Notes: generated by a model from the letters alone, not told the origin. A stretch of 64,000 nucleotides of DNA from an uncultured bacterium (GCA_949282195.1 CASDOW010000001.1:37417-101416); one strand, 5' to 3'; counted from the first letter of the stretch, positions 43,885-52,626 are shown. A program made the numbers and translations.

Positions 43885-43960
43885 TGGTGCGTCTGGCGCG
43901 ATTCGAACGCGCGACCTATCCCTTAAAAGGGGAGTGCTCTACCTGCTGAGCTACAGACGC
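43885..43960 (-). tRNA. tRNA-Lys (anticodon TTT), element integration site
   Basis: A full cloverleaf on the minus strand: acceptor GCGTCTG/CAGACGC, D-arm GCTC/GAGC, anticodon loop CTTTTAA (TTT), T-arm GCGCG/CGCGC with TTCGAAT, discriminator A and encoded CCA. The anticodon stem CTCCC/GGGAT has a C-U mismatch at the outer pair (27-43). The 3' part, from the anticodon loop on, is the att core repeated at 39280-39309, so the gene is a hybrid of chromosomal 5' half and element 3' half. Confidence 0.95.
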
Positions 43961-44090
43961 AAATTTAATTCTTATTTAATTTTCATTGTCTTATCTCAGC
44001 AGGCAGAGCACAGTGCTATTTTCTTTCGTTTCAGCAAGCTTCACCGAGTGCTGAGCTACAGACGCAAATTTAATTCTTATTTAATTTTCA
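43944..44090. repeat. tRNA-Lys 5'-end duplication and inverted fragment
   Basis: Positions 43944-43985 (tRNA 5' end plus flank) and 44049-44090 are identical over 42 bp. Between them, 43995-44011 is an inverted copy of the tRNA D-arm (16 of 17 matches to 43935-43950). The rest of the gene-free stretch 43961-44281 is AT-rich with no further signal. This is debris of recombination at the tRNA. Confidence 0.88.
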
Positions 44091-44281
44091 AGCAATCATT
44101 TTTGACTGCTTTTTTAATATAACAAGAACAAAATTTTAGGTCAAATACTTTTTTACAATTCCTTAATAAAAATTCTAAAAATCAATTTGTATCAAATAGC
44201 CTTATAGGCTATATCTCACAAGGGCATTATATTTTTTCATACTTTTGCTAATTTATTTTTGTAGATTTGAAAGGTTTAAAA

Positions 44282-44860
44282 ATGAAGAAATTTTTATTTT
44301 ATTGTTTAGCTTTTGCTCTTTTAGGTTCTGTCAGTTATGCAAATAGCTGTTCTGATTGTAAAAAAATGCCTGATACAACAAACCAACAAAACACTTGTGC
44401 AAAAGAAACAATGAAAAATTGTGATAAATGCACTCTTGATGAAGATGATGAATATTGTGTATATAATGAATGCTATTTTGATAAACGATTTAAAAAAATG
44501 AAAGCTGCTCTTTGTTTAACAAAACAACAAGAATGTAATATTGATGAGCTTTATAAAGAATTTAGAGCAGATATGGAAATATATCACAGTAAATATACAA
44601 AAGCTAAAAATTGTTTATTGGAAAAAATTGCATGTGCTGATGATTGCACAAGTTATAAAGACGAATTAGAAACCTTAAAAGGTATTAAGCAAGATATAAA
44701 AGATAGATGTATTTGTTTTGATAAAGATGTAAAAGCTCAACTTTGCAAAAATCAAATGAGAGATTATCGAAAATTTAAACGAGCTGAAAAAAGAATAATG
44801 AAAAAAATAATTAAATATGGTAAAATATATAAATTCCCATGTACAGATTGTTCTAAATAA
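44282..44860 (+). CDS. Exported Cys-rich protein, weakly Spy/CpxP-like
   Basis: MKKFLFYCLAFALLGSVSYA is a clear signal peptide; ATG 44282 has AAAGG upstream and is preferred over TTG 44267. The mature protein (about 170 aa) has about 17 Cys, several as CxxC or near pairs (CSDCKK, NCDKC, PCTDC). The middle, LCLTKQQECNIDELYKEF, resembles the LTxxQ repeats of Spy/CpxP periplasmic chaperones, followed by long charged helices. It may be a disulfide-rich envelope chaperone or metal binder; this is uncertain. Confidence 0.72.
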   Translation: MKKFLFYCLAFALLGSVSYANSCSDCKKMPDTTNQQNTCAKETMKNCDKCTLDEDDEYCVYNECYFDKRFKKMKAALCLTKQQECNIDELYKEFRADMEIYHSKYTKAKNCLLEKIACADDCTSYKDELETLKGIKQDIKDRCICFDKDVKAQLCKNQMRDYRKFKRAEKRIMKKIIKYGKIYKFPCTDCSK

Positions 44861-44862
44861 TT

Positions 44863-44888
44863 AAAAGCCCTGATAATTCAGGGCTTTT
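44863..44888 (+). terminator. Bidirectional terminator
   Basis: AAAAGCCCTGA pairs perfectly with TCAGGGCTTTT around a TAAT loop, between two convergent genes. Confidence 0.93.
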
Positions 44889-44890
44889 AA

Positions 44891-45763
44891 TTATATTTTT
44901 GTTTTAGGTATTAAAAGCGAGCCTTCGATTAGAATTTTTGAATTTGCAATTTTGACATTTTCTATGTCAAGCTCTCCTTTGGCGATTTTATCAATGTCAA
45001 CATTAAAAGACAGAGGGTTTAACATGTTAATAACGGGAATAAGGTTGTTGTATTTTGCTTTTACATTGTTAAAATCTAAATCGCAAAGTTCGATATTACC
45101 GTCTTCAATTTTTAAATTTGCCCCAATAGTTATTTTAATTGGTTTAATTTTGTTTTTAAAAATGCTGATAGCATCTAATTTAGCCAAAGGCAGTATGTTG
45201 TATGTGATTTCTAATTTATCATCTTTTATTTTGATATTTGAATTCTTAATTTGAATTAAAGATGAAATTGTGCTATCTGAGTTCATTTTATCAAGTGTTT
45301 TTTGATAAGAACTTTCTTTTAATAATTTATCTAAATCATCTTGGGTAATTGAGGCAGAATATTTTAGCGCTAAATTTTCATCAAAAGCCAGGGTTTTGTT
45401 TTTATAATCTACTTTGTTATAATCGCAAATTGTTTCAATATTAACATCAGACATATATATGCCATTGTAGAAAATATTGTCTGAATTTGCTTTTAGAGAT
45501 TTAAATTCTCCATTGTTGACATTAGTTCCGAAAAAACTGTCAATTTTTACATCAAATTTTGAATTTGTTTCTTTTTTTAGGGTTTTTGCAATTTGACCTT
45601 CAATTATATTTCTGCTGATTAAGTTATAGCCTGAAATACTTGCAATATTGCCTAAAAAAGTTTTATTGGCAGAATTTGTCGAACAAAATTCGCTGTAATC
45701 TTTAGCATATGTTGAATTAAAGCTAAAAATCAGCGCAATTGATAAGAATAAAATTTTTTTCAT
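44891..45763 (-). CDS. Exported DUF2993/LmeA-like protein
   Basis: MKKILFLSIALIFSFNSTYA is a signal peptide. The mature 270 residues have the pattern of the DUF2993/LmeA family, which is common in Cyanobacteria and Actinobacteria and binds phospholipids: an N-terminal helix then GEFKSLKANSDNIFYNGIYM, where a beta-rich lipid-binding fold begins, and a late matching beta region (ELDIENVKIANSKILIEGSL). The family name is a judgement from pattern, not from a search. A role in envelope lipid handling is plausible. Confidence 0.62.
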   Translation of the reverse strand: MKKILFLSIALIFSFNSTYAKDYSEFCSTNSANKTFLGNIASISGYNLISRNIIEGQIAKTLKKETNSKFDVKIDSFFGTNVNNGEFKSLKANSDNIFYNGIYMSDVNIETICDYNKVDYKNKTLAFDENLALKYSASITQDDLDKLLKESSYQKTLDKMNSDSTISSLIQIKNSNIKIKDDKLEITYNILPLAKLDAISIFKNKIKPIKITIGANLKIEDGNIELCDLDFNNVKAKYNNLIPVINMLNPLSFNVDIDKIAKGELDIENVKIANSKILIEGSLLIPKTKI

Positions 45764-45927
45764 TTTTCCCCTCTTTTTTCTTTTAATTATATGACCAAGA
45801 AGGCTTTTCGATGTAAAAAATCATTATATGTAAAGTTTTTTTAACAAAATAATTAAATTTTTAAAGTTTTATTCTTTGTTATCCGTCTATATACATGTAA
45901 GGATGATATTTTAAAAGAGGTTATATG

Positions 45928-46083
45928 ATGTTGGAATTACTAAGTCTTGTATTTTTTGGAATGATTGTTTATACATTTTTGGTAATTATTCCTGCAACTG
46001 TTGAAATGCTTGCAACAGATGAATTTAAATGTGCATATTTTTCATATTTAGCTTCAAGAAGTGTGAACTCTTACGGCAAATAG
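45928..46083 (+). CDS. Small single-TM protein (51 aa)
   Basis: ATG 45928 (a second ATG three bases earlier is also possible) follows AGAGG by 7 nt. The product begins MLELLSLVFFGMIVYTFLVI, one membrane helix, then PATVEMLATDEFKCAYFSYL and a short tail. It is preceded by a 160-bp gene-free stretch and ends 1 nt before the stop of the convergent peptidase-like gene. The family is unknown. The ribosome site and clean layout suggest a real small membrane protein. Confidence 0.55.
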   Translation: MLELLSLVFFGMIVYTFLVIIPATVEMLATDEFKCAYFSYLASRSVNSYGK

Positions 46084-46084
46084 C

Positions 46085-46720
46085 CTATAAGAGTTCTTCA
46101 AAGCCATATGAGCGTTCGGGCAAGTTTTGGTATCCTTTGTTGGTTACTACAAATTTGTGTATATATTTGCTCGAATAATCTCCTCTGATAAATAATTTTT
46201 TAATAACATTCTCACGCTCAACCAACGGGTGTGAGATTTTTTCCAGTTCAGGATTGTCTTCTGTAAGCTGTGTCCAAACTGCTGCTTCTAGTGTCCAAGC
46301 ATAGGTTTCTTCGTTGATTGAATTGTGTTCATCCTGATGAATGGCTTCGTGCGCTAAAATTGCGCTTAGTGCTTCAATGGGTGCATCTTTGTGTTTTTCG
46401 TTTATATAAATAAAAAGATTTTTCTTTTTCTTCCAGCCAAGAGCGTCAAAATTCATATACATAGGGTTGATTGTTGCTAAATTTAAAAATTCTATTTGAA
46501 TAGGTCTTTCTGTCAGATTTTTCCCTAAAATTGCCTCTTTAGAATATTTTGCAGTGGTCCTGTCTAAAAGTTCTACTGCTTTAATTAAGTTTTCGTCTTG
46601 TGTTATTTTTTTATATTTTTTTAATGTTTCTTCATCAAGAGGTTTGTTTAAATCAATTGCATAGCAATTTCCTAAAGTGAATAAAAAAATTGCAAATAAA
46701 GATAGTAGTTTCTTTTTCAT
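46085..46720 (-). CDS. Exported putative metallopeptidase (HExxH)
   Basis: A signal peptide (MKKKLLSLFAIFLFTLGNCY) is followed by about 190 residues. The zinc-site motif HEAIH occurs in SAILAHEAIHQDEHNSINEE, with a Glu about 15 residues downstream (EETYAWTLEA) that could be the third ligand of a gluzincin. No larger family is recognised. The enzyme, if active, would work outside the cytoplasmic membrane. Confidence 0.68.
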   Translation of the reverse strand: MKKKLLSLFAIFLFTLGNCYAIDLNKPLDEETLKKYKKITQDENLIKAVELLDRTTAKYSKEAILGKNLTERPIQIEFLNLATINPMYMNFDALGWKKKKNLFIYINEKHKDAPIEALSAILAHEAIHQDEHNSINEETYAWTLEAAVWTQLTEDNPELEKISHPLVERENVIKKLFIRGDYSSKYIHKFVVTNKGYQNLPERSYGFEELL

Positions 46721-46837
46721 AAATCCTCAATCAATAGTTCAACTATCAACATTATATACACATGTTTTTTATAAGGACAAATTAAAATAATTCAAAAAGA
46801 TGTAGATAAGAAAAAATTATATGATACAAATTAGTAT

Positions 46838-47803
46838 ATGGTTAAAAACAGTCAAAAAGAATGTATTTTCTGCAATTCTAAATACGATGAAAAACATAAA
46901 TCTTGTCCTCATTGCGGTTTTAGAGAGCCGATAAAGGTTAGTTTTTGTTTTCTGTTTATTGCTGTTATATTAATATCTTTGATTTTTTATTTTGCAAATA
47001 GTGGCAGATATCTTGAATTAAAGCAAAATTTTTTAGTTCAAAATGCTAAAAAAATTGAAAAGAATTTAAAAGAAATTAAAATAAGACCCTTAAGCAACCT
47101 TTCGTATTTATCAAAAGATGAAATTTTTTCAAAAAGAATTGAATATGTAGCTCAATCAATTGTTTTTAAGGATAAAGCATATAAACCTGATGAAAATGTA
47201 TATCAAATTGAAGATAAGCTTCCTTGGATTGCTGCAGATAAAATAGCAAAATATGGTTTAAATAATAATCCTGATATTGCAAAAGGTCCCTCAAGACATT
47301 CTATTTCTGTTAATAATCCCGAGATTTTGATTAGTTTTATTGTGCCGGATTATTCAAAAAAGAAAAATAAAACCTATAATCAAAAAGATTATTTGCTTCC
47401 GAAAAAAGCTTTTTGGGATTATAAAAATAAAACAATAAAAACATATTTTGATTATGGTGCATTTATGAATTTTAATCCTGATTTTATATCGCTACCTATG
47501 TTTATAGATGAAACAAATGCCAGAGATTTAGGTTATAATTGGTTTTATGCTTATGATAGCGAAGGCGTTATTTTTGATGAAATGCCTAATATGTCAATAA
47601 CACCATATAAAATTAAGGGTTGCTATAAAAAAGGTTATGGCTGCAATTTAAAGGAAGGCTGTAATAACTATTCGCCTTATCAAAAGGAGCTTGTTTTTAG
47701 AATTTTAGACAGAAACTCATATTTAAAAATAAAAATGTGGAAAGATAAGCCCAAAAAATTAAATAAAAAGCCTGATATTATTTATGAAATGTATTTTGAA
47801 TAA
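46838..47803 (+). CDS. Zinc-ribbon membrane protein
   Basis: An N-terminal zinc ribbon (CIFCNSKYDEKHKSCPHCG, two CxxC pairs) is followed by one membrane helix at about residues 33-53 and a 265-aa extracytoplasmic part with aromatic-rich segments and three Cys near the end (GCYKKGYGCNLKEGC). I do not recognise the external domain. The start ATG 46838 has no ribosome site, and a TATGAT element ends 13 nt upstream, so a short or absent leader is possible. Confidence 0.7.
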   Translation: MVKNSQKECIFCNSKYDEKHKSCPHCGFREPIKVSFCFLFIAVILISLIFYFANSGRYLELKQNFLVQNAKKIEKNLKEIKIRPLSNLSYLSKDEIFSKRIEYVAQSIVFKDKAYKPDENVYQIEDKLPWIAADKIAKYGLNNNPDIAKGPSRHSISVNNPEILISFIVPDYSKKKNKTYNQKDYLLPKKAFWDYKNKTIKTYFDYGAFMNFNPDFISLPMFIDETNARDLGYNWFYAYDSEGVIFDEMPNMSITPYKIKGCYKKGYGCNLKEGCNNYSPYQKELVFRILDRNSYLKIKMWKDKPKKLNKKPDIIYEMYFE

Positions 47804-47826
47804 TTTTTTTGTTATAAAATAGGGCT

Positions 47827-48165
47827 ATGCTTAAATATATTAGTCCTATAATTCTTTTAATAATATCTAATGTTTTTATGACATTTGCTTGGTATGGGCA
47901 TTTGAAGTTTAAAGGCACTGCATTGTGGACAGTTATAATTGTTTCATGGCTTATTGCTTTTTTGGAATATTGTTTTCAGGTTCCTGCCAATAGATTGGGA
48001 AATGAAGTATATAATGTTGTTCAATTAAAAACAATTCAAGAGGTTATAACCTTAAGCGTTTTTAGTATTTTTAGTGTTTTATATTTAAAAGAGCATTTTA
48101 GGTGGAATTATCTGGTCGGCTTTATATTTATCGTTCTTGCGGTATTTTTTATATTTAAAAAATAG
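47827..48165 (+). CDS. DMT family protein (DUF486)
   Basis: A 112-aa protein with four hydrophobic helices that matches the DUF486 group: NVFMTFAWYGHLKFKG near the start, then WLIAFLEYCFQVPANRLGNE and LYLKEHFRWNYLVGFIFIVL. These are small relatives of drug/metabolite transporters; the substrate is unknown. ATG 47827 has AGGG only 2 nt upstream and TATAAA 8 nt upstream. It lies 8 nt before the MFS gene and is probably co-transcribed with it. Confidence 0.85.
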   Translation: MLKYISPIILLIISNVFMTFAWYGHLKFKGTALWTVIIVSWLIAFLEYCFQVPANRLGNEVYNVVQLKTIQEVITLSVFSIFSVLYLKEHFRWNYLVGFIFIVLAVFFIFKK

Positions 48166-48173
48166 GAAAAATT

Positions 48174-49418
48174 ATGTCATTACATCAAAAACACGGTCTA
48201 AGATTTATTTTAATTGCAATAGCAACATTGTTTTATTTTTTAGCCAATGTTCAGCGTGTTGCAATTCCGGGAGCGATTTTTGATTTATTGCAAAATGATT
48301 TTATGGCATCAGCTTCAAAAGTTACTCTTTTGGGGGCAATATTTTGTTATATATATGCGCTGACTCAACTTGTGGTTGGTTTAATGGTGGATAAATTGGG
48401 CGGTTTTAGGGTTGCTGCGATAGGAAGTATTGTTTTTGCAATCGGTGCTTTGATTTTTCCACATTCAGAGAGCCTGTTAGGTCTATATTTTTCAAGGGCG
48501 TTTGTTGGTTTTGGAGCCGCCACGTTTTATTTAAGCACGATAAGAGAAGTTAAAAAATATGCGAAAGATTCTAATTTTTCTTTAGCTGTTTCATATATTC
48601 TTTTTATAGGTTATAGCGGCGGTATTATTGCGAATGCTCCATTTGTGTTGTGTGTTAACGAAATTGGCTGGAGAAATTCTTTATATCTTTTAGGGTTTTT
48701 TACCTTATTTCTGGCAATATTGTATCTGATAATTTTATTTATTTTTAAGCCGGTTCACATTGAAAAAGAAACAAAATTTTCCCTTGCTCCTTTTAGAGAG
48801 ATTTTAAGCAAAAAAGAAAACATTAATCTTTTTGTTTTTGGTTCCGTAAATTATGGTTTATATTATGTTTTACAAAGTGTTATAGGAAAAAAATTCTTAG
48901 AGGATTTTTGTTATTTTGATGTTAATTCAGCAGCTTTAATATTATCCATAATGGCAATTGTTTCAGCTTTTGCAGGAACAATAACGGCCTTCATTTCAAA
49001 ATTAATTCACAATAAAAGAGCAATAATATTTAAAATATATTCAATTTTGTCGATGTTATCCGTATTAAGCATATGTTTATTTTTGCTTTTTGATGTTCAT
49101 TCAAAGGTAATTGCTCTTATTTTTTGTATACCTTCTTTTATAGGCAGCATTTCGCCATTGTTGATTTTAACTTTACATTTGATTAACCGCTATGAAGTTT
49201 CGGCAACTGCCGTTTCAATTCAAAATTTCGGGTTTTTTATGATGGTGGGCTTATTGGGGATGATTGCAGGCATGTTGATGAATGTTTTTGAGCCTGTTAA
49301 ACACAATAATGTTCTAGTATATTCTAATGAATCATATTTATTAGTGTTTGGGCTATTTTTCGTTTTGAGTTTAATAGAAATATTCTGTGCATTTAAAACC
49401 AAAGATAATTATCGCTAG
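48174..49418 (+). CDS. Major facilitator superfamily transporter
   Basis: A 414-aa protein with about 12 hydrophobic segments. The loop 2-3 motif reads GLMVDKLGGFRVAAIGSIVF (MFS motif A), and RAFVGFGAATFY fits helix 4. The substrate cannot be told. AGGAAA lies 6-7 nt before ATG 48174. It follows the DUF486 gene by 8 nt, and its stop overlaps the convergent U32 peptidase stop by 4 nt. Confidence 0.88.
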   Translation: MSLHQKHGLRFILIAIATLFYFLANVQRVAIPGAIFDLLQNDFMASASKVTLLGAIFCYIYALTQLVVGLMVDKLGGFRVAAIGSIVFAIGALIFPHSESLLGLYFSRAFVGFGAATFYLSTIREVKKYAKDSNFSLAVSYILFIGYSGGIIANAPFVLCVNEIGWRNSLYLLGFFTLFLAILYLIILFIFKPVHIEKETKFSLAPFREILSKKENINLFVFGSVNYGLYYVLQSVIGKKFLEDFCYFDVNSAALILSIMAIVSAFAGTITAFISKLIHNKRAIIFKIYSILSMLSVLSICLFLLFDVHSKVIALIFCIPSFIGSISPLLILTLHLINRYEVSATAVSIQNFGFFMMVGLLGMIAGMLMNVFEPVKHNNVLVYSNESYLLVFGLFFVLSLIEIFCAFKTKDNYR

Positions 49419-51196
49419 GGAGCTAAAATAACCATTTCACAGTTTTTGCAGTCGAATTTTAGCGGGTATTTGACATTTTTTTCATCAATTAAAAACAATT
49501 CCTCGGAACTTTTGCAGCCTAAAGTTGCCCTTTTAAGACAATGTTTTGTTCTCATTAATTCTTTATTTTTATGGTTTTTAATGCTTTCAAAACTGTTTTC
49601 AATAATCTTGCAATCGCAAAGTTCATAAAATTCTTTTGCTTTTGAATTATGAACATTCAGATGATAATTTCCTTCTTTACAGGGAAATTCTGCAATATCA
49701 ATTGGTTTTTGTTTTTTGGTTTTGTAGTTTGAAAGAATTTTTTGGCTTAATTTTTCTAAAATTTCCCTTCTTAATTCGTTGATTGTAGAAACAGGCAAGA
49801 AGCCCAATTTTTCTGTCTTGAAAATAACTTTTTTAACAAGATAGGGGCTGTCTTGAGTTTTGGTTAGTGCTTTTGTGAAATTTTCTTTCATTTTTTCTTG
49901 ATTATTTGCAAATTCATTAAAAGTATAATCAAGCTCAACTTTTGTGTTATTTTCATCTTTCAGGATAATTTTATTTTCTTCTATTGTAAAATTAACTTCC
50001 AGTTTTCTTTTTGTTTTAGAGTTTTCAAGGGTTTTATTGAATTTTGTGTCAATATTTCTATAAATATCATCGCCTTTTTTTAGGTTTATTTTTTTATTTG
50101 GGTAAATTTTGACACCTTCTTTTGTTTTTTCAACTTTATTTACAAGACAACCTTGTAATTCGTTTTGTGCTATAAAACATAAGCCGTCTTGGGGGTTTAT
50201 TTCTTCTTTTGTTTTGATTGTAAAATTTTTATCGTTAACCGAGATAACTTTTCCTATATATTCACCTGTTGATTTTGGTGTTATAAAATTATAAATAATA
50301 TCTTTTTTGTTGAAAAGGTAATCGTCGCAATAGCCTCTGTTGAAAGTTTTATTTGGGTTTGGGGTAAAATCTTCAATTATTTTACCAAAAGAAATTCGAG
50401 GATAGTTTTTTAAGAGGTTATGGTAATAAAGGGTTATATTTTTTACATAGTTCTCGTCTTTTAGTCTTCCTTCTATTTTAAAGCTGATAACCCCTGCTTT
50501 TATTAGTTTATCAAGATGTTTAGACAAGTTATTGTCTTTTAAGGATAATAAATATTGATTTTTTAGGATGAAATTACCTTTTTTATCAACAAGAGAATAT
50601 TTTTTTCTGCATGCTTGAGCACATTCTCCTCTGTTTGCGCTTCTTTTACCTATATAATGGGACATATAGCACTGACCTGAATAACAAACACATAATGCAC
50701 CATGGATAAAATGTTCCAGTTCAATGTCGGTGTTTTTGTGGATTTTTTCAATATCTTCAATAGATAGTTCTCTTGCTAAAATTGCCCTTTTGAAGTTGAT
50801 ATCTTGTAGAAATTTTATTTTTTCAAGAGTTCTGTTGTCGCATTGTGTACTGGCATGTAATACTATTTGTGGAAGTTTGTTTTCAAGCGCAAGTTTTAAA
50901 ATGCCGAAATCTTGTATGATTAAAGCATCAACTTTGATTTTATAAAGTTCATTGATTAATTTTTCACATTCAATTAATTCTTCGTCATTTAAAATAGTGT
51001 TTAAGGTTACATAAACTTTGACATTAAATAAATGAGCGTAATCAACAATTTTTTTAATATCAACAAGTGAGTTTGAGGCATTTTTTCTTGCGCCAAAATT
51101 TACTGCTCCGATATAAATTGCATCAGCTCCAGAGTTAATTGCCGCAATTGCGCAAGAATAATTTTGTGCAGGCGCTAAAAGTTCAAGTTTTTCCAT
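49415..51196 (-). CDS. U32 family peptidase-like protein
   Basis: A 593-aa protein of the U32 family, whose best-known members (RlhA, TrhP, UbiU/V) take part in RNA hydroxylation or ubiquinone synthesis and hold an Fe-S cluster. Seen motifs are LELLAPAQNYSCAIAAINSG at the start, ELEHFIHGALCVCYSGQCYM and RSANRGECAQACRKKYSLVD with four cluster Cys, and FKIEGRLKDENYVKNI. A C-terminal barrel region follows, with three Cys at the end (KFDCKNCEMVI). The start has TATAAT only 6 nt upstream and no ribosome site, so the message may be leaderless. Confidence 0.92.
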   Translation of the reverse strand: MEKLELLAPAQNYSCAIAAINSGADAIYIGAVNFGARKNASNSLVDIKKIVDYAHLFNVKVYVTLNTILNDEELIECEKLINELYKIKVDALIIQDFGILKLALENKLPQIVLHASTQCDNRTLEKIKFLQDINFKRAILARELSIEDIEKIHKNTDIELEHFIHGALCVCYSGQCYMSHYIGKRSANRGECAQACRKKYSLVDKKGNFILKNQYLLSLKDNNLSKHLDKLIKAGVISFKIEGRLKDENYVKNITLYYHNLLKNYPRISFGKIIEDFTPNPNKTFNRGYCDDYLFNKKDIIYNFITPKSTGEYIGKVISVNDKNFTIKTKEEINPQDGLCFIAQNELQGCLVNKVEKTKEGVKIYPNKKINLKKGDDIYRNIDTKFNKTLENSKTKRKLEVNFTIEENKIILKDENNTKVELDYTFNEFANNQEKMKENFTKALTKTQDSPYLVKKVIFKTEKLGFLPVSTINELRREILEKLSQKILSNYKTKKQKPIDIAEFPCKEGNYHLNVHNSKAKEFYELCDCKIIENSFESIKNHKNKELMRTKHCLKRATLGCKSSEELFLIDEKNVKYPLKFDCKNCEMVILAP

Positions 51197-51225
51197 ATAT
51201 TTATTATATAGTAAAAATTTATAGT

Positions 51226-51254
51226 TTGATTAAGATATCCACTTGCAATATGAT
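51226..51254 (+). promoter_or_regulatory. Probable promoter of the fliM operon
   Basis: TTGATT at 51226-51231, 17 bp spacer, TATGAT at 51249-51254. The predicted start lies about 50 nt before ATG 51313. Confidence 0.6.
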
Positions 51255-51312
51255 AGACAAGCAAGCCTTCTAATAGTATTATTCATATTAGGAAAGTATA
51301 TTTTAGATTAAG

Positions 51313-52293
51313 ATGGAAAATCAGGATTTCAACCAAGACGAGGAAAATATAGTCGATAATTCATCAGAATTAAGTCTGGATGAAGCATTTTCAAATGAGT
51401 TTAAAAGGGCCTGTAAACTCTATAATTTCAGACGTCCTGATAAATTTTCAAAAGAACATTTAAAAGCCTTGCAAGATATTCACAGGGATTTTGTAAGACA
51501 TCTTGCAACAATTTTAACGGGTTATCTGAGAATGGAAGTTGAAATTGATGTAATTTCTGTTGATCAATTAACCTATGAAGAATATATTTGCTCAATGCCT
51601 TCCCATGTTCAAAACATGATATTTAAGTTAAACCCATTGTCTGGTGAAGTTTCAATGGGTATGAGCCCTGAAATTTTAGCTGTTGTATTGGATAGAATGT
51701 TGGGCGGTGCCGGTGTTGTTTATGATACCGGCAAGGAATTGACGCAAATTGAAGAATTGCTGACAATTAAATTTGTTGAAAAGATAATTAAAATATTAGA
51801 AGAAGCATGGGGCACAATATTGCCTGTTAAATCCGAATTTGTTGCCCTTGCAAACGGTTATCATTCTGTTCCTATAACAACATCAGGCGAAATTGTAACT
51901 TTGATTTCTTTTGAGGTTCGTCTTGGACAAAAGAATTTCGGTTTGATGAATATCTGTTTTCCTTATCCTGTTTTAGAAACCGTTCTTCCTAAGTTAACAC
52001 CTCAATATATTTATCAGCACACAACGGTTACAGCAAATGAAATCGGGAAAAATGAAACTCTTGAGAAGATTAAGTCGGTTAATCTTGAAATGCAGGTTAT
52101 TTTAGGCATGGCGCAAATTGAAATTAATGATGTTTTAGATTTGAAACCTGATGATGTTATTAAATTGGACCAAAGATTGGATAAAGAGCTTATTGCCTGT
52201 GTTAACAAAAAAGAAAAGTTTTATGTTGTTCCCGGAATGCATAAAAATAAGATATGCGTTAAAATCATGGGTCAAAGGCTTGTTAAGGAGTAG
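51313..52293 (+). CDS. fliM: Flagellar motor switch protein FliM
   Basis: FliM forms the middle ring of the flagellar C-ring and binds FliG and phospho-CheY. The middle domain starts with YNFRRPDKFSKEHLKALQDI and has the GGxG FliG-contact motif in RMLGGAGVVYD; the C-terminal SpoA domain (about residues 245-320) contains VNLEMQVILGMAQIEINDVL. The N-terminal CheY-binding helix (usually LSQxEIDxLL) is not recognisable; the first 35 residues are acidic instead. No other flagellar structural gene apart from fliN is in the window. Confidence 0.92.
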   Translation: MENQDFNQDEENIVDNSSELSLDEAFSNEFKRACKLYNFRRPDKFSKEHLKALQDIHRDFVRHLATILTGYLRMEVEIDVISVDQLTYEEYICSMPSHVQNMIFKLNPLSGEVSMGMSPEILAVVLDRMLGGAGVVYDTGKELTQIEELLTIKFVEKIIKILEEAWGTILPVKSEFVALANGYHSVPITTSGEIVTLISFEVRLGQKNFGLMNICFPYPVLETVLPKLTPQYIYQHTTVTANEIGKNETLEKIKSVNLEMQVILGMAQIEINDVLDLKPDDVIKLDQRLDKELIACVNKKEKFYVVPGMHKNKICVKIMGQRLVKE

Positions 52294-52296
52294 ATA

Positions 52297-52626
52297 TTGG
52301 ACAAAGAAGCAAAAAAGCTTGATATAAGTAAATTGGAAAATGTTGAGCGCCCTAATGTGCCCATAAAATCAAAAACATACAATTTATTATTGGATGTCGA
52401 ATTGGAGTTGTCTGCTATCTTGGGCGAAACAGATATAAGTTTAAAAAAAGTGCTTGATATAACCAAAGGTTCAATTATAGAATTAGATAATAAAACGGTT
52501 GATCCTATAAAATTATTGGCAAATGGAAGCGAAGTAGCGAAGGGTGAAGTTGTAATCATTGAAGATAATTTTGGATTACGTATAACCGGTACTACAGAAA
52601 AAACCGAAGAGCCTGAAAGTCATTAA
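52297..52626 (+). CDS. fliN: Flagellar motor switch protein FliN
   Basis: A 109-aa FliN/SpoA-domain protein: LLLDVELELSAILGETDISL and IELDNKTVDPIKLLANG match the FliN core, and GEVVIIEDNFGLRITG closes it. It forms the lower part of the C-ring with FliM. The start is TTG 52297 with AAGGAG 6 nt upstream, 3 nt after fliM. The N-terminal 25 residues are charged and not conserved. Confidence 0.92.
   Translation: MDKEAKKLDISKLENVERPNVPIKSKTYNLLLDVELELSAILGETDISLKKVLDITKGSIIELDNKTVDPIKLLANGSEVAKGEVVIIEDNFGLRITGTTEKTEEPESH

Larger units (their letters stand above)
39280..43929. mobile_element. 4.6-kb integrative element in tRNA-Lys
   Basis: The element is bounded by a 30-bp direct repeat of the tRNA-Lys 3' half (39280-39309 and 43900-43929), so the excised circle would be 4,620 bp. 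It encodes a tyrosine integrase, an ORF6N-domain protein, an HNH-type protein, an excisionase-like protein and several very small proteins, nearly all on the plus strand. There are no structural phage genes, replication initiator or relaxase that I can recognise, so it is a satellite, a cryptic remnant, or an element moved by a helper. It carries a SAM-clan riboswitch. Confidence 0.85.

Noticed and set aside
43934..44122. 62-codon frame over tRNA-Lys and the 42-bp duplication
   Set aside because: It reads through a tRNA gene, and its internal repeat is the DNA duplication, not a protein repeat.
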